A stretch of DNA of 64,000 bases from Pantoea sp. IMH (GCF_000599885.1 NZ_JFGT01000005.1:62001-126000); one strand, 5' to 3'. Positions 26,376 to 35,164 are shown, numbered from the stretch's first letter. Numbers and translations are program-made. The notes: generated from the sequence alone by a model not told the origin.

Positions 26376-27518
26376 TCATAACGGCTCACCGCCTGCATCA
26401 CCCTGGCGATAAGGCAGGGCGGTGCGGGCCTCTTCCGCCCAGGCGATTACGCCTTCACGTTCCTGCTGTAAAAAGTGCGCAACGGCCTCATGCAGCCCTT
26501 CATGCCGAAGGTAGTGCCAGGACTCGGTGATAACCGGCTCAAAGCCGCGTATCAGCTTATGCTCACCCTGGGCTCCGGCGTCAAATCGCGTCAGTCCGTT
26601 GGCAATAGCGTAATCCATCCCCTGATAGAAACAGGTTTCAAAGTGCAGCCGGTTAAACTCTTCCAGACAGCCCCAGTAGCGGCCATAGAGTGTCGTGCCG
26701 TCAACCAGGCTGAAGGCCATTGCCACAGCCATGCCGTGCTGCGTGGCGAGTACCACGCGGATCGCTTCCGGCATCTTTTCCGCCAGCAGGCTGAAGAAAC
26801 GGCGGGTGAGATAAGGCCGCTGCCCGCGAACGGCATAGGTGTTGGCGTAGCAGGCATAGACGAAATCCCAGTGGGCCTCGCTGAGCTGCTCGCCGTTCAG
26901 CCATTCAAACGCAAAGCCCTGGCGGGCAACCAGCTCACGTTCCTTGCGGATCTGCTTGCGCTTGCGTGACATCAGCGTGTCGAGAAAATCCTGGAAATCC
27001 CGGTAGCCGGGATTATGCCAGTGATACTGGCACCCCAGGCGGGGAAGCCAGTGCGCCTCCCCGCTGAGCAGGTTACGGGCGTGAAGATCGCTGAAATTGA
27101 TATGGGCGCTGAGCAGGCCGCGCTGCTGGAGGAAACCGGGAAGCGCCGCCAGGAGCTTTTTCCCTGCCTCCGCGCTGCCGAGCAGGCGGGCGCCGGTCAC
27201 CGGACTGAAGGGAACTGCCGCCAGCCATTTGGGATAATAGGGCAGGCCGGCACGCTGGCAGGCCTCCGCCCAGGCAAAATCGAATACGTACTCTCCCCGC
27301 GAATGACTTTTCCGGTAGCCGGGCATGGCGGCCAGCACGTTGCCTTCCTCAGTCCAGAGAAGATGTTCCGGCTGCCAGCCCGTTCCCTGGCCGAGGCAGC
27401 CGCTCTCTTCCAGCGTGCTGAGAAACGCGTGACGGGTAAAAGAGCCACCGTCCGGGATAAGCGCATCCCACTGACGGGCGGGGATATCGGCCAACTGCGT
27501 CAGAAGGGTCAGCGACAC
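26376..27518 (-). CDS. GNAT-fold acyltransferase of the COG3146 type
   Basis: A 380-residue protein of the FemX-like GNAT group often called 'peptidogalycan biosynthesis' proteins. The N-terminal half (about 1-180) contains the WDALIPDGGSFTRHAFLSTLE segment, and a conserved YRDFQDFLDTLMSRKRKQIRKE block (about 171-192) comes before the second GNAT half, with GRYWGCLEEFNRLHFETCFYQG (about 285-306) and FDAGAQGEHKLIRGF. The reaction is not known. It begins with GTG, with TGGAG eight bases before it. A decayed copy of its tail lies behind it. Confidence 0.82.
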   Translation of the reverse strand: MSLTLLTQLADIPARQWDALIPDGGSFTRHAFLSTLEESGCLGQGTGWQPEHLLWTEEGNVLAAMPGYRKSHSRGEYVFDFAWAEACQRAGLPYYPKWLAAVPFSPVTGARLLGSAEAGKKLLAALPGFLQQRGLLSAHINFSDLHARNLLSGEAHWLPRLGCQYHWHNPGYRDFQDFLDTLMSRKRKQIRKERELVARQGFAFEWLNGEQLSEAHWDFVYACYANTYAVRGQRPYLTRRFFSLLAEKMPEAIRVVLATQHGMAVAMAFSLVDGTTLYGRYWGCLEEFNRLHFETCFYQGMDYAIANGLTRFDAGAQGEHKLIRGFEPVITESWHYLRHEGLHEAVAHFLQQEREGVIAWAEEARTALPYRQGDAGGEPL

Positions 27519-27655
27519 GGGTAAACTCCAGTTTAAAACAGCCAGGACAAGGCCCTGACGGATAAATGAGGAAAGGTTAAGTTGACGGTTTTCGCAGCGA
27601 AGATCAACGCCTTCTCGCCTTACCGCATCTGATGTTCATCCGGTGTCTGCCCGCA

Positions 27656-27673
27656 CCTTAGGCTCTACCCTAA
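27656..27673. terminator. Small hairpin after the LysR gene
   Basis: CTTAGG and CCTAAG form a six-base stem with a six-base loop about 25 bases past the LysR stop. There is no T tract, so this is a weak call. Confidence 0.3.
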
Positions 27674-27695
27674 GCCCGTTTAGCGAAAAAGCGGT

Positions 27696-28595
27696 TCAGG
27701 GCGCAAACATTTGCGGGCCAGCGACTTTCAGCACGTTATAAAACCAGCTTTTGGCAGTGATATCACCGATCTCGGTATGCCCGTAGAGAAACACTTCCTG
27801 GTTTGATACCTGAAAAGGCAGTTCCAGCACGCGGCCATTACCGCGTCGGGCATAAATTCTGGCCGCGCTTGAGGGCAGCGTGACCAGCAATTCGCTGGAC
27901 GCGATTATCTCACCCAGCGCGGCGAAGTGCGGGACTTCCACAGCAATCTCCCGTTCAAGCCCAAACTCTTTAAGACGATCCTCGACAATATGGTGACCGC
28001 TGGTGGCGGAGACCACAACGTGCTGCTCCTGTAAGTACGTTTCCAGCGATAATGCGTCGGCGATGCGGGGATGATTAACATTGAGCAGGCAGACATAACG
28101 TTCATAGAGCATCAGTTCACGCTGGGCGGAGGAAACCGATTCGTTACGGCTACAGACGGCGGCATCAATACGGCCAGTAAGGAGCCATTCGTCGAGCCGG
28201 TGCATATCCACCGGCAGCACCTCTAACTGGATACCCGGCGCCACCTGGCGTAAATGCATAATCAGCTTCGGCAGCAGCAGTAATTCGCCCAGATCAGATA
28301 ACGCCAGCCGGAATTTGTGCCGTGACGTGCCAGGTGAGAAGGTGCGCGTTTCCGCCACGGCCTTCTCGATACCGGTAAGGGACTTTTTAAAGACAGAATA
28401 GAGCTGAATCGCCGTTGGCGTCGGCTCCATTCCTTTGCGGCTGCGCTTAAACAGCTCGTCGTTGGTTTCGGTGCGCAGGCGGGCCAGGGCATAACTGGCC
28501 GAAGGCTGTGTGATAAACAGACGGTCGGCTGCGCCGCTGACGCTGCGCGTTTCGTAGATGGCCGTAAATACACGCACCAGGTTAAGATCCAGCAT
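27696..28595 (-). CDS. LysR-family transcriptional regulator
   Basis: A 299-residue regulator with the LysR winged helix at about 1-60 (LNLVRVFTAIYETRSVSGAA, ITQPSASYALARLR) and a periplasmic-binding-protein-like effector domain from about 95 onward. The target and effector are unknown. AGGTGG precedes the ATG. A sharp inverted repeat (28606-28622) covers the stretch just upstream of the start and is probably its own operator. It is divergent from the AraC-type gene at 28819. Confidence 0.88.
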   Translation of the reverse strand: MLDLNLVRVFTAIYETRSVSGAADRLFITQPSASYALARLRTETNDELFKRSRKGMEPTPTAIQLYSVFKKSLTGIEKAVAETRTFSPGTSRHKFRLALSDLGELLLLPKLIMHLRQVAPGIQLEVLPVDMHRLDEWLLTGRIDAAVCSRNESVSSAQRELMLYERYVCLLNVNHPRIADALSLETYLQEQHVVVSATSGHHIVEDRLKEFGLEREIAVEVPHFAALGEIIASSELLVTLPSSAARIYARRGNGRVLELPFQVSNQEVFLYGHTEIGDITAKSWFYNVLKVAGPQMFAP

Positions 28596-28605
28596 TGCCC
28601 ACCTT

Positions 28606-28622
28606 TATAGAGAACATCTATA
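28606..28622 (-). promoter_or_regulatory. Inverted repeat, likely LysR operator
   Basis: TATAGA (28606-28611), five bases, TCTATA (28617-28622) fits the LysR T-N11-A pattern. It starts 10 bases upstream of the LysR ATG, so binding there would block the ribosome binding site region of its own gene. Confidence 0.5.
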
Positions 28623-28818
28623 GACAGAGATTTAAATTATCTATTTGAACTATGTTACGCTTCTTTATACCATCCACGCCACGATAATCAGTCAGGGCTT
28701 TTAACTGGCTGAATTTATTTTAATTAATATAAAAATCAAATAATTACCTGTTTAATCGCATTCCCTGGCGGGGAAGGCAGGCGAGATATGCAGCGTGCCT
28801 GTCGGAGGAGAAAAGTAA

Positions 28819-29151
28819 GTGAAAGGTGAAATTGTTGATGTTTTAACCGACTGGATCGAAGAACATCTGGATGATGGTTTACAGATCGAGGATGTGGCAG
28901 CCCGGTCGGGTTACTCAAAATGGCACCTGCAACGCGTCTTTAAAGAACAGAAAGGTATCACGCTGGGTACCTTTATCCGCCGCCGCAGGCTGGATGAAGC
29001 AGCCAGATGTCTGGTCAGTTCACATAAAACGATTATGACCATATCAACCGATTTAGGCTTCTCCTCGCAGCAGTGTTTTCAGCGGGTTTTTAAGAAGCAT
29101 TTTAACGTAACGCCGAAAGATTATCGTAACCAGCATCGTGAGATCGGCTGA
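28819..29151 (+). CDS. AraC/XylS-type small regulator (MarA/SoxS/RamA-like)
   Basis: A 110-residue protein consisting only of the AraC double helix-turn-helix, as in MarA, SoxS and RamA. The first HTH is IEDVAARSGYSKWHLQRVFKE (about 23-43) and the second ISTDLGFSSQQCFQRVFKKHF (about 75-95), with the typical end VTPKDYR. These small activators usually switch on stress and efflux genes. It starts with GTG, supported by GGAGGAG upstream. It is transcribed away from the LysR gene. Confidence 0.88.
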   Translation: MKGEIVDVLTDWIEEHLDDGLQIEDVAARSGYSKWHLQRVFKEQKGITLGTFIRRRRLDEAARCLVSSHKTIMTISTDLGFSSQQCFQRVFKKHFNVTPKDYRNQHREIG

Positions 29152-29476
29152 ACAACGATAAGCCGGTAGGCGTAATCATTGCTGAACCTATCACCCTTGT
29201 CGCCCTTTACCCGCTTATCAGAAATCTTTTCCCGACCCTTCTTTTGACGAATCAGCGCCTCTCCTGAAGGTCTTGCTGTTTAGGGCGATGGCGGGGGAAT
29301 ATGCCGGAAACGGCCCTTAGCGCTTTCGGTTAATGCGCTTTGTGCGCTGAAAAAATAGTGAGCGAACCTGTAAATTTGAGCTTTCTCCCTGCCAGCTATA
29401 CGAGCACATTATGCGGAATCTGGTTGTTCTGAAAGAATAGCCGTCAGCCTGGGAGCGTCTTGATTGTAAGGCCATT
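29152..29476. other. Intergenic region before yjbR
   Basis: About 325 bases between the AraC-type gene and yjbR. I see no gene, no strong terminator and no clear operator. Confidence 0.4.
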
Positions 29477-29833
29477 ATGCAAAGAGAAACGTTGTTCAAC
29501 TATGTACATAAGCACTATCAATCTGAACCGGAGTATTTATGGCATAACCTTCCGGGCTATGCCGTGTTTCGGCACCACAAGGGTAAAAAGTGGTTTGGCA
29601 TCGTTATGAACGTGACTGGTACTAAACTCGGCCTTCAGTCCGATGAGGAAGTTGACGTACTGGAAGTTAAGGTCAGGCCAGAATATATCGGCTCATTGCG
29701 GAAAAAGGCGGGTATCTTGCCTGGCTACCATATGAATAAAGAGCACTGGGTAAGCATTTTACTCTCAGGTCCGTTATCTCCTGAAGAAATACACGATCTT
29801 CTCTCTGACAGTTATGAACTGACCTCGCGCTGA
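29477..29833 (+). CDS. yjbR: MmcQ/YjbR family protein
   Basis: A 118-residue protein with the same length as E. coli YjbR and the same family pattern: YVHKHYQSEPEYLWHNLPGY (about 9-28), FRHHKGKKWFGIVMNV, VDVLEVKVRPEYIGSLRKK and HMNKEHWVSILLSG. The fold is a double-wing DNA-binding-like domain, but its role is not established. AAGG lies five bases before the ATG. No close neighbour on the same strand shares an operon with it. Confidence 0.9.
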   Translation: MQRETLFNYVHKHYQSEPEYLWHNLPGYAVFRHHKGKKWFGIVMNVTGTKLGLQSDEEVDVLEVKVRPEYIGSLRKKAGILPGYHMNKEHWVSILLSGPLSPEEIHDLLSDSYELTSR

Positions 29834-30153
29834 AAACCGGCATATTACGGGTCTGGCGCGATAAATCACTTTCCCCATTCTGTATGCGGGCGCTGAAACG
29901 GCATCTTTACAGAACGCCATGTGGGTCAACAAGCAGCTATTTTTCATCCTGCCGTTTTCCCTTTATTTTTAGTTTCAGCAGCAGGTCACCTTAACCTCCT
30001 TATCCGGTGCGGGGGTTCACGGCGGCTATGACCGCAAATTGACCCAAACTCATCGTTAACTGACCTTCAGGACAATGGTCGCTCAGCCTGATTCCATCAT
30101 AATTATATGAACGGGCCATAAGGGCGCTGTGTTAATGATGAAGGAGTAGAACA
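29834..30153. other. Intergenic region before the MBL hydrolase
   Basis: About 320 bases. No gene or clear terminator is seen. The part just before 30154 is AT-rich and may hold the promoter for the hydrolase/regulator pair. Confidence 0.4.
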
Positions 30154-30930
30154 ATGAAAATTATGCAGGTTCGTAATGCGACCCAGGTAATTACCTTTGC
30201 AGGTAAAAAATTTCTGATCGATCCGATGCTGGGTAAAAAAGGTGCTTATCCGGGATTTGAAGGCACCGCCCGGTCTGAACTTCGTAACCCCATGGTCGAG
30301 CTGCCGGTTGACGTCGCAACGTTGCTTGATGTGGATGCCATTATCGTTACCCATACCCATCTCGATCACTGGGATGACGCGGCGGTCGCGCAGATCCCTA
30401 AAGATAAACTGATCTACGTTCAGAACGAAAGCGACAGACAGCTGCTGCATTCTCAGGGCTTTACCCAGCTTCAGATCCTGTCTGACGGCACGACCTTTGG
30501 TGAAATCGAACTGATCAAAACAGACTGCCAGCACGGTTCAGATGAGGCCTACGCTAATCCTGAACTGGCTGCCATGCTCGGTGATTCCAGTGGCCTTGTT
30601 TTCCGTCATCCTGCTGAAAAAACGCTCTATCTGGCCGGAGACTCCATCTGGATCCCGGGCGTTGCGGAAGCGATGCGGAAATATACGCCCGGCGTGGTGA
30701 TCCTGAATACGGGCTGGGCGCACGTGCTGGGCTATGGTCCGATTATTTTTGGTAAAGAGGATATTTTGAAAACCCATATGATCCTGCCGGAAGCGCAGAT
30801 TGTTACGACGCATATGGAAGCGGTAAACCATTGCCTGGTTACCCGCAAAGAGATACTGGCGTATGCTCAGGACAATCAGATCGACGGTCTGGTCAGCGCA
30901 CCGGCCGATGGTGAAACGGTGACTTTCTGA
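30154..30930 (+). CDS. MBL-fold metallo-hydrolase
   Basis: A 258-residue cytosolic enzyme. The metal-binding motif HTHLDH lies at 67-72, with further ligands likely in GDSIW (about 161-165) and THMEAVNH (about 218-225). The layout matches the UlaG/RomA-like group of zinc-dependent hydrolases, but the substrate is unknown. AAGGAG precedes the start. The GlxA-type regulator follows after 28 bases, so the two are probably one operon and may act on the same compound. Confidence 0.82.
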   Translation: MKIMQVRNATQVITFAGKKFLIDPMLGKKGAYPGFEGTARSELRNPMVELPVDVATLLDVDAIIVTHTHLDHWDDAAVAQIPKDKLIYVQNESDRQLLHSQGFTQLQILSDGTTFGEIELIKTDCQHGSDEAYANPELAAMLGDSSGLVFRHPAEKTLYLAGDSIWIPGVAEAMRKYTPGVVILNTGWAHVLGYGPIIFGKEDILKTHMILPEAQIVTTHMEAVNHCLVTRKEILAYAQDNQIDGLVSAPADGETVTF

Positions 30931-30958
30931 TTTTTACTGGCATGGAGAAGGGGGGCGT

Positions 30959-31966
30959 ATGTCCGGAAACAGAGTGGCAATAGTGGCTACCGAAGGGTTC
31001 AGCACGTTTCACTTTTCCGTGCCGCTGATCCTGTTCGGCGACACGGTTACCGACAAGCCGCTCTTCACACAGCTGATCTGTGCGGAGGCGCCGGGACTGG
31101 TCTGGTCAAAAGAAGGTACGGCGGTTAATGCGGGGTACGGCTTTGAGGCGCTGGCAACGGCTGATATTGTGATCGTGCCGTTTTGGGAAAAAATCCACGA
31201 CAAACCCTCCTCTTCCTTACTTGAGGCGCTGGTGGCGGCCAGGGAAAAGGGCGCCACGATCGTCGGACTCTGTCTTGGCACTTTTGTGCTGGCCTACGCT
31301 GGCCTGCTGGATGGGCACCGGGCAGCCACGCACTGGGAGTTTGAAAAGGATTTTCAGCGGCTGTTCCCGGACGTTCAGCTTGATATCAACGTCCTCTATG
31401 TGGAGGACGACGGGATCATTACCTCGGCCGGCACTGCTGCCGCGCTTGACTGCTGTCTTTATGTTATCCGTCAGCGCTTTGGTGGCAGCGTGGCAAACCA
31501 GGTTGCCAGAAGAATGGTTACGCCGCCGCACCGTGAGGGCGGACAGGCCCAGTACATTGAGCATCCGGTGCCGCATAGCACCACCGACAGCCGGATCAAT
31601 GCGCTGCTGGACTATCTGAGACGTCATCCGCAGCAGAACCACGATATAGACTCACTGGCCGCGAAAGTTTCCATGAGCCGCAGAACGCTGACCCGGCATT
31701 TTCTGAAGGCGACCGGCATGTCGATCAAAGAGTGGCTCACCGCAGAGCGTCTTCACCGCAGCCAGGAACTGCTTGAAACCACCGCATTGCCCATCGAACA
31801 GGTTGCTGAGCTGGCCGGTTTCCATTCAGCCATCACTTTCCGCCAGCTGTTCCGGCAGAAGCTGGGCGTCAGCCCTGCTGAATGGCGGAAAACCTTCCGT
31901 GGTCAACGCCCGGCTGAATCACCGTCGTTAAGCCCGCTTTCAGCCCATCATGAGAGAGTGACGTAG
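30959..31966 (+). CDS. GlxA-family regulator (DJ-1/PfpI plus AraC domains)
   Basis: A 335-residue regulator. The N-terminal half (about 1-185) is a DJ-1/PfpI-like domain with a Cys at the nucleophile-elbow position (VGLCLGTFVLA, near 103). The C-terminal part (about 220-315) is an AraC double HTH (LAAKVSMSRRTLTRHFLK; VAELAGFHSAITFRQLFRQK). This is the GlxA architecture, usually a sensor of small metabolites. It starts with AAGGGGGG upstream. Its last 19 bases overlap the 3' end of the convergent PAS-LuxR gene. Confidence 0.88.
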   Translation: MSGNRVAIVATEGFSTFHFSVPLILFGDTVTDKPLFTQLICAEAPGLVWSKEGTAVNAGYGFEALATADIVIVPFWEKIHDKPSSSLLEALVAAREKGATIVGLCLGTFVLAYAGLLDGHRAATHWEFEKDFQRLFPDVQLDINVLYVEDDGIITSAGTAAALDCCLYVIRQRFGGSVANQVARRMVTPPHREGGQAQYIEHPVPHSTTDSRINALLDYLRRHPQQNHDIDSLAAKVSMSRRTLTRHFLKATGMSIKEWLTAERLHRSQELLETTALPIEQVAELAGFHSAITFRQLFRQKLGVSPAEWRKTFRGQRPAESPSLSPLSAHHERVT

Positions 31967-32592
31967 CCCTGCTGCAGGAAAAACGGCGGAACATAGTTAT
32001 CCCAGCCGTTAGCGAAACACTGCCCGGTCAGGACGGACTGATTCACCGCCCCGGTCTTTTCACAGCAGCGGGCGATCCTGTTTCTTAGCGTCAGGCCGCT
32101 GATCCCCAGCGTGGACGCAATCGCCTTTCGTTTTACCCCACACAGTAACAGGAGAATTACTTCCCACTCGCGATCGGTAAACAAGGAAGAAGGTTTCGTA
32201 AAAACAAGCGGTCTTCTCTCCTGAGGATTCAGGAATGTGGAAAGATAAACGTTGGTCAGTTCAATGTAGTTACAAATAATCGCCGGGGAGTTGTCCGGCA
32301 ATGTCCAGGGGCGTTTTTCCACCCAGTAGGCGTTAAGTTTTCCCCTGCCGCCGTAATCAAAGATCTTCAGGACAACACTCATTTCATGGCTGGAAAGGAT
32401 TTTCCTGTCATCCTGTAATATATATTTACATGCGTTCGTTGAAGCAGGAATAAGATCCGCATCCGTACGACCCGCCAACGTTTTTCTTTTGACCCTAAAA
32501 TAGTGACAGGCTAAATCATTGCCATAAATATACCTGGAGTTTTCATCTTTTATGGCCCAGCCGAATAACGATTTTTCAAAGTAAAATTTCAT
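31948..32592 (-). CDS. PAS-LuxR regulator, second of a tandem pair
   Basis: A 214-residue protein with a PAS-like N-terminal domain (about 1-115; FGWAIKDENSRYIYGNDLAC) and a LuxR-type HTH (about 130-185; FTDREWEVILLLLCGVKRKAIASTLGIS). It ends with WDNYVPPFFLQQGYVTLS, a tail shared with its upstream neighbour. It lies six bases after that gene, so they are co-transcribed. The pair probably arose by duplication. Ligand and targets are unknown. Confidence 0.8.
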   Translation of the reverse strand: MKFYFEKSLFGWAIKDENSRYIYGNDLACHYFRVKRKTLAGRTDADLIPASTNACKYILQDDRKILSSHEMSVVLKIFDYGGRGKLNAYWVEKRPWTLPDNSPAIICNYIELTNVYLSTFLNPQERRPLVFTKPSSLFTDREWEVILLLLCGVKRKAIASTLGISGLTLRNRIARCCEKTGAVNQSVLTGQCFANGWDNYVPPFFLQQGYVTLS

Positions 32593-32598
32593 TTCTGC

Positions 32599-33282
32599 TT
32601 ACCCGGAAATAATAATATGACCCTTTTTCAGAAAAAACAGTGGGATATAATTATCAAAGTTTTGACTTTCACAGAATTCAATCAGGGAGGCTGCCGAATT
32701 GATATGGGTTTTCCTGTAGCAGCTTCTCAGTCGGCCATTAACGGCATCAAGCGTAATCCCGAGAACGTTGCCGATCTCCTTAAGGCTGAGGTTGCACTGG
32801 AGCAGATAGACGACCTCCCATTCTTTTTCGGTAAAAAAATCTGAAGGTGCCTGAAAGGTGGCGTGCTGGTTTATCTTTCCGCTCAGTAAGGCGGTGGGAG
32901 TAATGATCTTAACGTGCCTGACGCTGATAACTGTCCCTATGCACACATTATTTTCATCAAATAAAGGTTCCTGGATGTTATACGCGGGCTGCATTATCTT
33001 CTCTTTACCCTGAATGTGAGTGGTTATCGCTCTGACCGCCTTCCCGGTACTCTCAACGTACCTTTCCTGTTCGGCAAACAGATCGGCAAACTCAGCAACG
33101 GGAACGGGGACATCTCTGATGTTACGCCCTTCATAATTGTAATCAGGTGAAATGGTTTGCCAGATTTTTAGCGCTTCATTGACATAGACAAAATTTGACT
33201 GGGTATCTTTAATCGCCCATCCAACAACCTTGTCTTTTTCGAACATGTTGATTAATTTTTCAGGGATTAAATTTCCTTTCAT
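32599..33282 (-). CDS. PAS-LuxR regulator, first of a tandem pair
   Basis: A 227-residue protein with PAS domain (VGWAIKDTQSNFVYVNEALK, about 20-39; conserved contacts through about 130) and a C-terminal LuxR-like HTH (FTEKEWEVVYLLQCNLSLKEIGNVLGIT, about 150-177). The ending FDNYIPLFFLKKGHIIISG matches the tail of the second gene, and that tail is outside the known LuxR HTH. GGAGCAGTGAA precedes the ATG. PAS domains may bind a small ligand, FMN or haem, but none is indicated here. Confidence 0.8.
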   Translation of the reverse strand: MKGNLIPEKLINMFEKDKVVGWAIKDTQSNFVYVNEALKIWQTISPDYNYEGRNIRDVPVPVAEFADLFAEQERYVESTGKAVRAITTHIQGKEKIMQPAYNIQEPLFDENNVCIGTVISVRHVKIITPTALLSGKINQHATFQAPSDFFTEKEWEVVYLLQCNLSLKEIGNVLGITLDAVNGRLRSCYRKTHINSAASLIEFCESQNFDNYIPLFFLKKGHIIISG

Positions 33283-34030
33283 TTCACTGCTCCTGTTTTG
33301 ATTTAACCCTACATAAAAAGTACCTTACATTCATTCACCCTTTTGCCGCGCTGCGAAAAGGCATAAAAAGGATCCTGAAGGCCAACACCAGGTAACACTA
33401 TAAAAAAGAGAATAATGGCCCCTATGGCCTCAGGCTATAGGGGCCTTTCAGCAGCATGATGCGCAATACTGGTGATAACAGACTTTGCGCCAGCCAGGCG
33501 AACGCGAAACCTGACGCTGACCCAGATTACCCTTCGATTCAGGCGCTGAGCATCAATCACATACAGAACAGCAATCTGACGCCAGCACCCCGTTAAAGCA
33601 AAAGAACCGGCCTGATATTTGCCTCTGGCAGCGACATCCGTGCTGCATGGGCAGAACTTATTAGCTATTCCAAATAGAGATTTTATCTGACAAAACGGTA
33701 ATCCAGAGGATAGCCAGTCGGATCAGTGAGCCATAATAGTAAACGCGTTAAGCTATCGAATAAGCAATAAGCCTTTTTATCCCATTAAAGTGAAGTTGAT
33801 GTTTTGAAGTTAATCACATCATTACGTTGTTACTCATTATTTCCGGTATCGTCTGTTGTTGCGCGAATGCAGGAAGACAGGCATTTTCACGCAGAAAGTA
33901 TTGCCACCACGCAGCGGGTAAGTTCCTGCTGGCGAAGTGGCGGATACCTTTTTGCCAGGATAGTACCAGCAGCGAATGCTGCGCTGCGTGTCGGAAACAG
34001 GCGGGCGAAAGCGGCAAACGTGATACGTTT
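33283..34030. other. Long non-coding or decayed region
   Basis: About 750 bases upstream of the PAS-LuxR pair and downstream of the TetR gene. Open frames here are short and have no ribosome binding sites. It contains one strong hairpin (33417-33445) and otherwise nothing that I can name. It may hold remains of a lost gene. Confidence 0.5.
33417..33445 (+). terminator. Orphan hairpin
   Basis: GGCCCCTATGGCC (33417-33429) pairs with GGCTATAGGGGCC (33433-33445) over a three-base loop, one G-U pair, followed by TTT. No gene lies upstream on the plus strand, so it may end a small RNA or be a relic of a lost gene. Confidence 0.45.
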
Positions 34031-34618
34031 TTAAAGACGCAGCCCTTCAGCCATTAGCTCAAATGTTTCTGTCGCTTTTGGCAGCCTTTCATCGGGATCG
34101 TCGGCGGCCGCCACCCACAATGCGGCGTTCAGCGCTGCGCCATTAAGCAAACGGGCTGCCGCTTCCACATCGACCGGTTTCAGAATGCCTTTACCGATCA
34201 TTTCAGCCACCGCGCGGCGGGTCTCTTCAAGACAGGCATTCTGGCTCGGCCAGCTTGAGGGGTCGCCAAGAAAAGCTGGCCCGTCCAGCAATACGATACG
34301 CTGCACTTCGGGTTCAAGTGCCATTCTGATATAGGCACTCCCTGAGGCCACAAAGCGTTCCCAGCCCTCTTCGGCCTTACTGGCTATCTCTTTCGCCCGC
34401 TGCGCCATTTCACCGTCAAGCTGCGCCACAACGGCGGCCAGCAGCCCGCGCTTATCGCCAAAATTATGGTAGAGCGCGCCACGCGTCAGGCCAGCGCTGG
34501 CCGTCAGTTCATCCATTGATGAAGCGGCGTATCCCTTTTCTGCAAAGGCCTTTCGTGCCGCAGCGATCAGCTTAAACCGGTTCTCTTCCATCATTTCAGC
34601 ACGACGTCTGACTGCCAT
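34031..34618 (-). CDS. TetR-family repressor
   Basis: A 195-residue regulator from the ATG at 34616-34618 (GGAGAGAGG upstream); a longer frame to 34732 runs through the operator region and lacks a ribosome binding site. The HTH is at about 8-55 (AARKAFAEKGYAASSMDELTAS, LTRGALYHNFGDKRGLL), the usual TetR pattern. The C-terminal half (about 85-190) resembles the TetR group that binds small drugs or electrophiles. It is divergent from the RidA-family gene, and three palindromes lie in the gap. Confidence 0.88.
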   Translation of the reverse strand: MAVRRRAEMMEENRFKLIAAARKAFAEKGYAASSMDELTASAGLTRGALYHNFGDKRGLLAAVVAQLDGEMAQRAKEIASKAEEGWERFVASGSAYIRMALEPEVQRIVLLDGPAFLGDPSSWPSQNACLEETRRAVAEMIGKGILKPVDVEAAARLLNGAALNAALWVAAADDPDERLPKATETFELMAEGLRL

Positions 34619-34640
34619 GAAAACCTCTCTCCATTTTCGT

Positions 34641-34708
34641 ATACGCAACGTATTTCTTTTTGACATACGGAGCGTATGTGGTATTAATTTAACATACGCA
34701 CTGTATAT
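34641..34708. promoter_or_regulatory. Three TetR-type palindromes in the divergent promoter
   Basis: ATACG-CAA-CGTAT (34641-34653), ACATACG-GAG-CGTATGT (34663-34679) and the weaker ACATACG-CAC-TGTATAT (34692-34708) share the core ATACG-N3-CGTAT. The second is perfect over 7+7 bases. They fill the gap between the TetR and RidA genes and are almost certainly the repressor's operators. Confidence 0.75.
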
Positions 34709-34765
34709 CAGATGAGTTATGCACTTTATCACCCTTGCTGTTATCCCACCAAGAAGAGGTCAGTC

Positions 34766-35164
34766 ATGATTAAACAAGAAGCAATTTATCCCGCAGGACG
34801 CCATGCGTTGTATGAACAGCATGGTTACTCTGCGGCGATTCGCTCGGGCGATTTATTGTTTGTTTCAGGGCAGGTTGGCAGCCGGCAAGATGGTTCACCG
34901 GAACCTGATTTTGCCGCGCAGGTCAGACTCGCTTTTGACAACTTGCGGGCAACGCTTGAGGCGGCAGGATGCGGGTTAAACGATCTCGTTGATGTCACCA
35001 CGTTTCATACCGATCCGGAAAATCAGTTCGCCACGGTTATGGCAGTCAAGAAGGAAATCTTTACGCATCCCCCTTATCCAAACTGGACGGCGGTGGGGGT
35101 AAACTGGCTTGCCGGTTTCGATTTTGAAATTAAAGTGATTGCCCGCATACCTGAAGCCGCATAG
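34766..35164 (+). CDS. RidA/YjgF-family protein
   Basis: A 132-residue protein of the RidA superfamily, from the ATG at 34766 (AAGAGG upstream). Segments LLFVSGQVGSRQDGSP (about 29-44), FAAQVRLAFDNLRATLEAAGC and PPYPNWTAVGVNWLAGFDFEIKVIARIP are typical. RidA deaminates enamines/imines, but this protein lacks the Arg of strict RidA near the C-terminal FxxEIE block, so it may act on another substrate. Its divergent TetR gene with shared operators suggests a repressor-controlled detoxification gene. Confidence 0.8.
   Translation: MIKQEAIYPAGRHALYEQHGYSAAIRSGDLLFVSGQVGSRQDGSPEPDFAAQVRLAFDNLRATLEAAGCGLNDLVDVTTFHTDPENQFATVMAVKKEIFTHPPYPNWTAVGVNWLAGFDFEIKVIARIPEAA

Noticed and set aside
33804-34034. 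Frames of 67-76 codons between the TetR gene and the orphan hairpin
   Set aside because: Overlapping frames on both strands, none with a ribosome binding site or a recognisable product.
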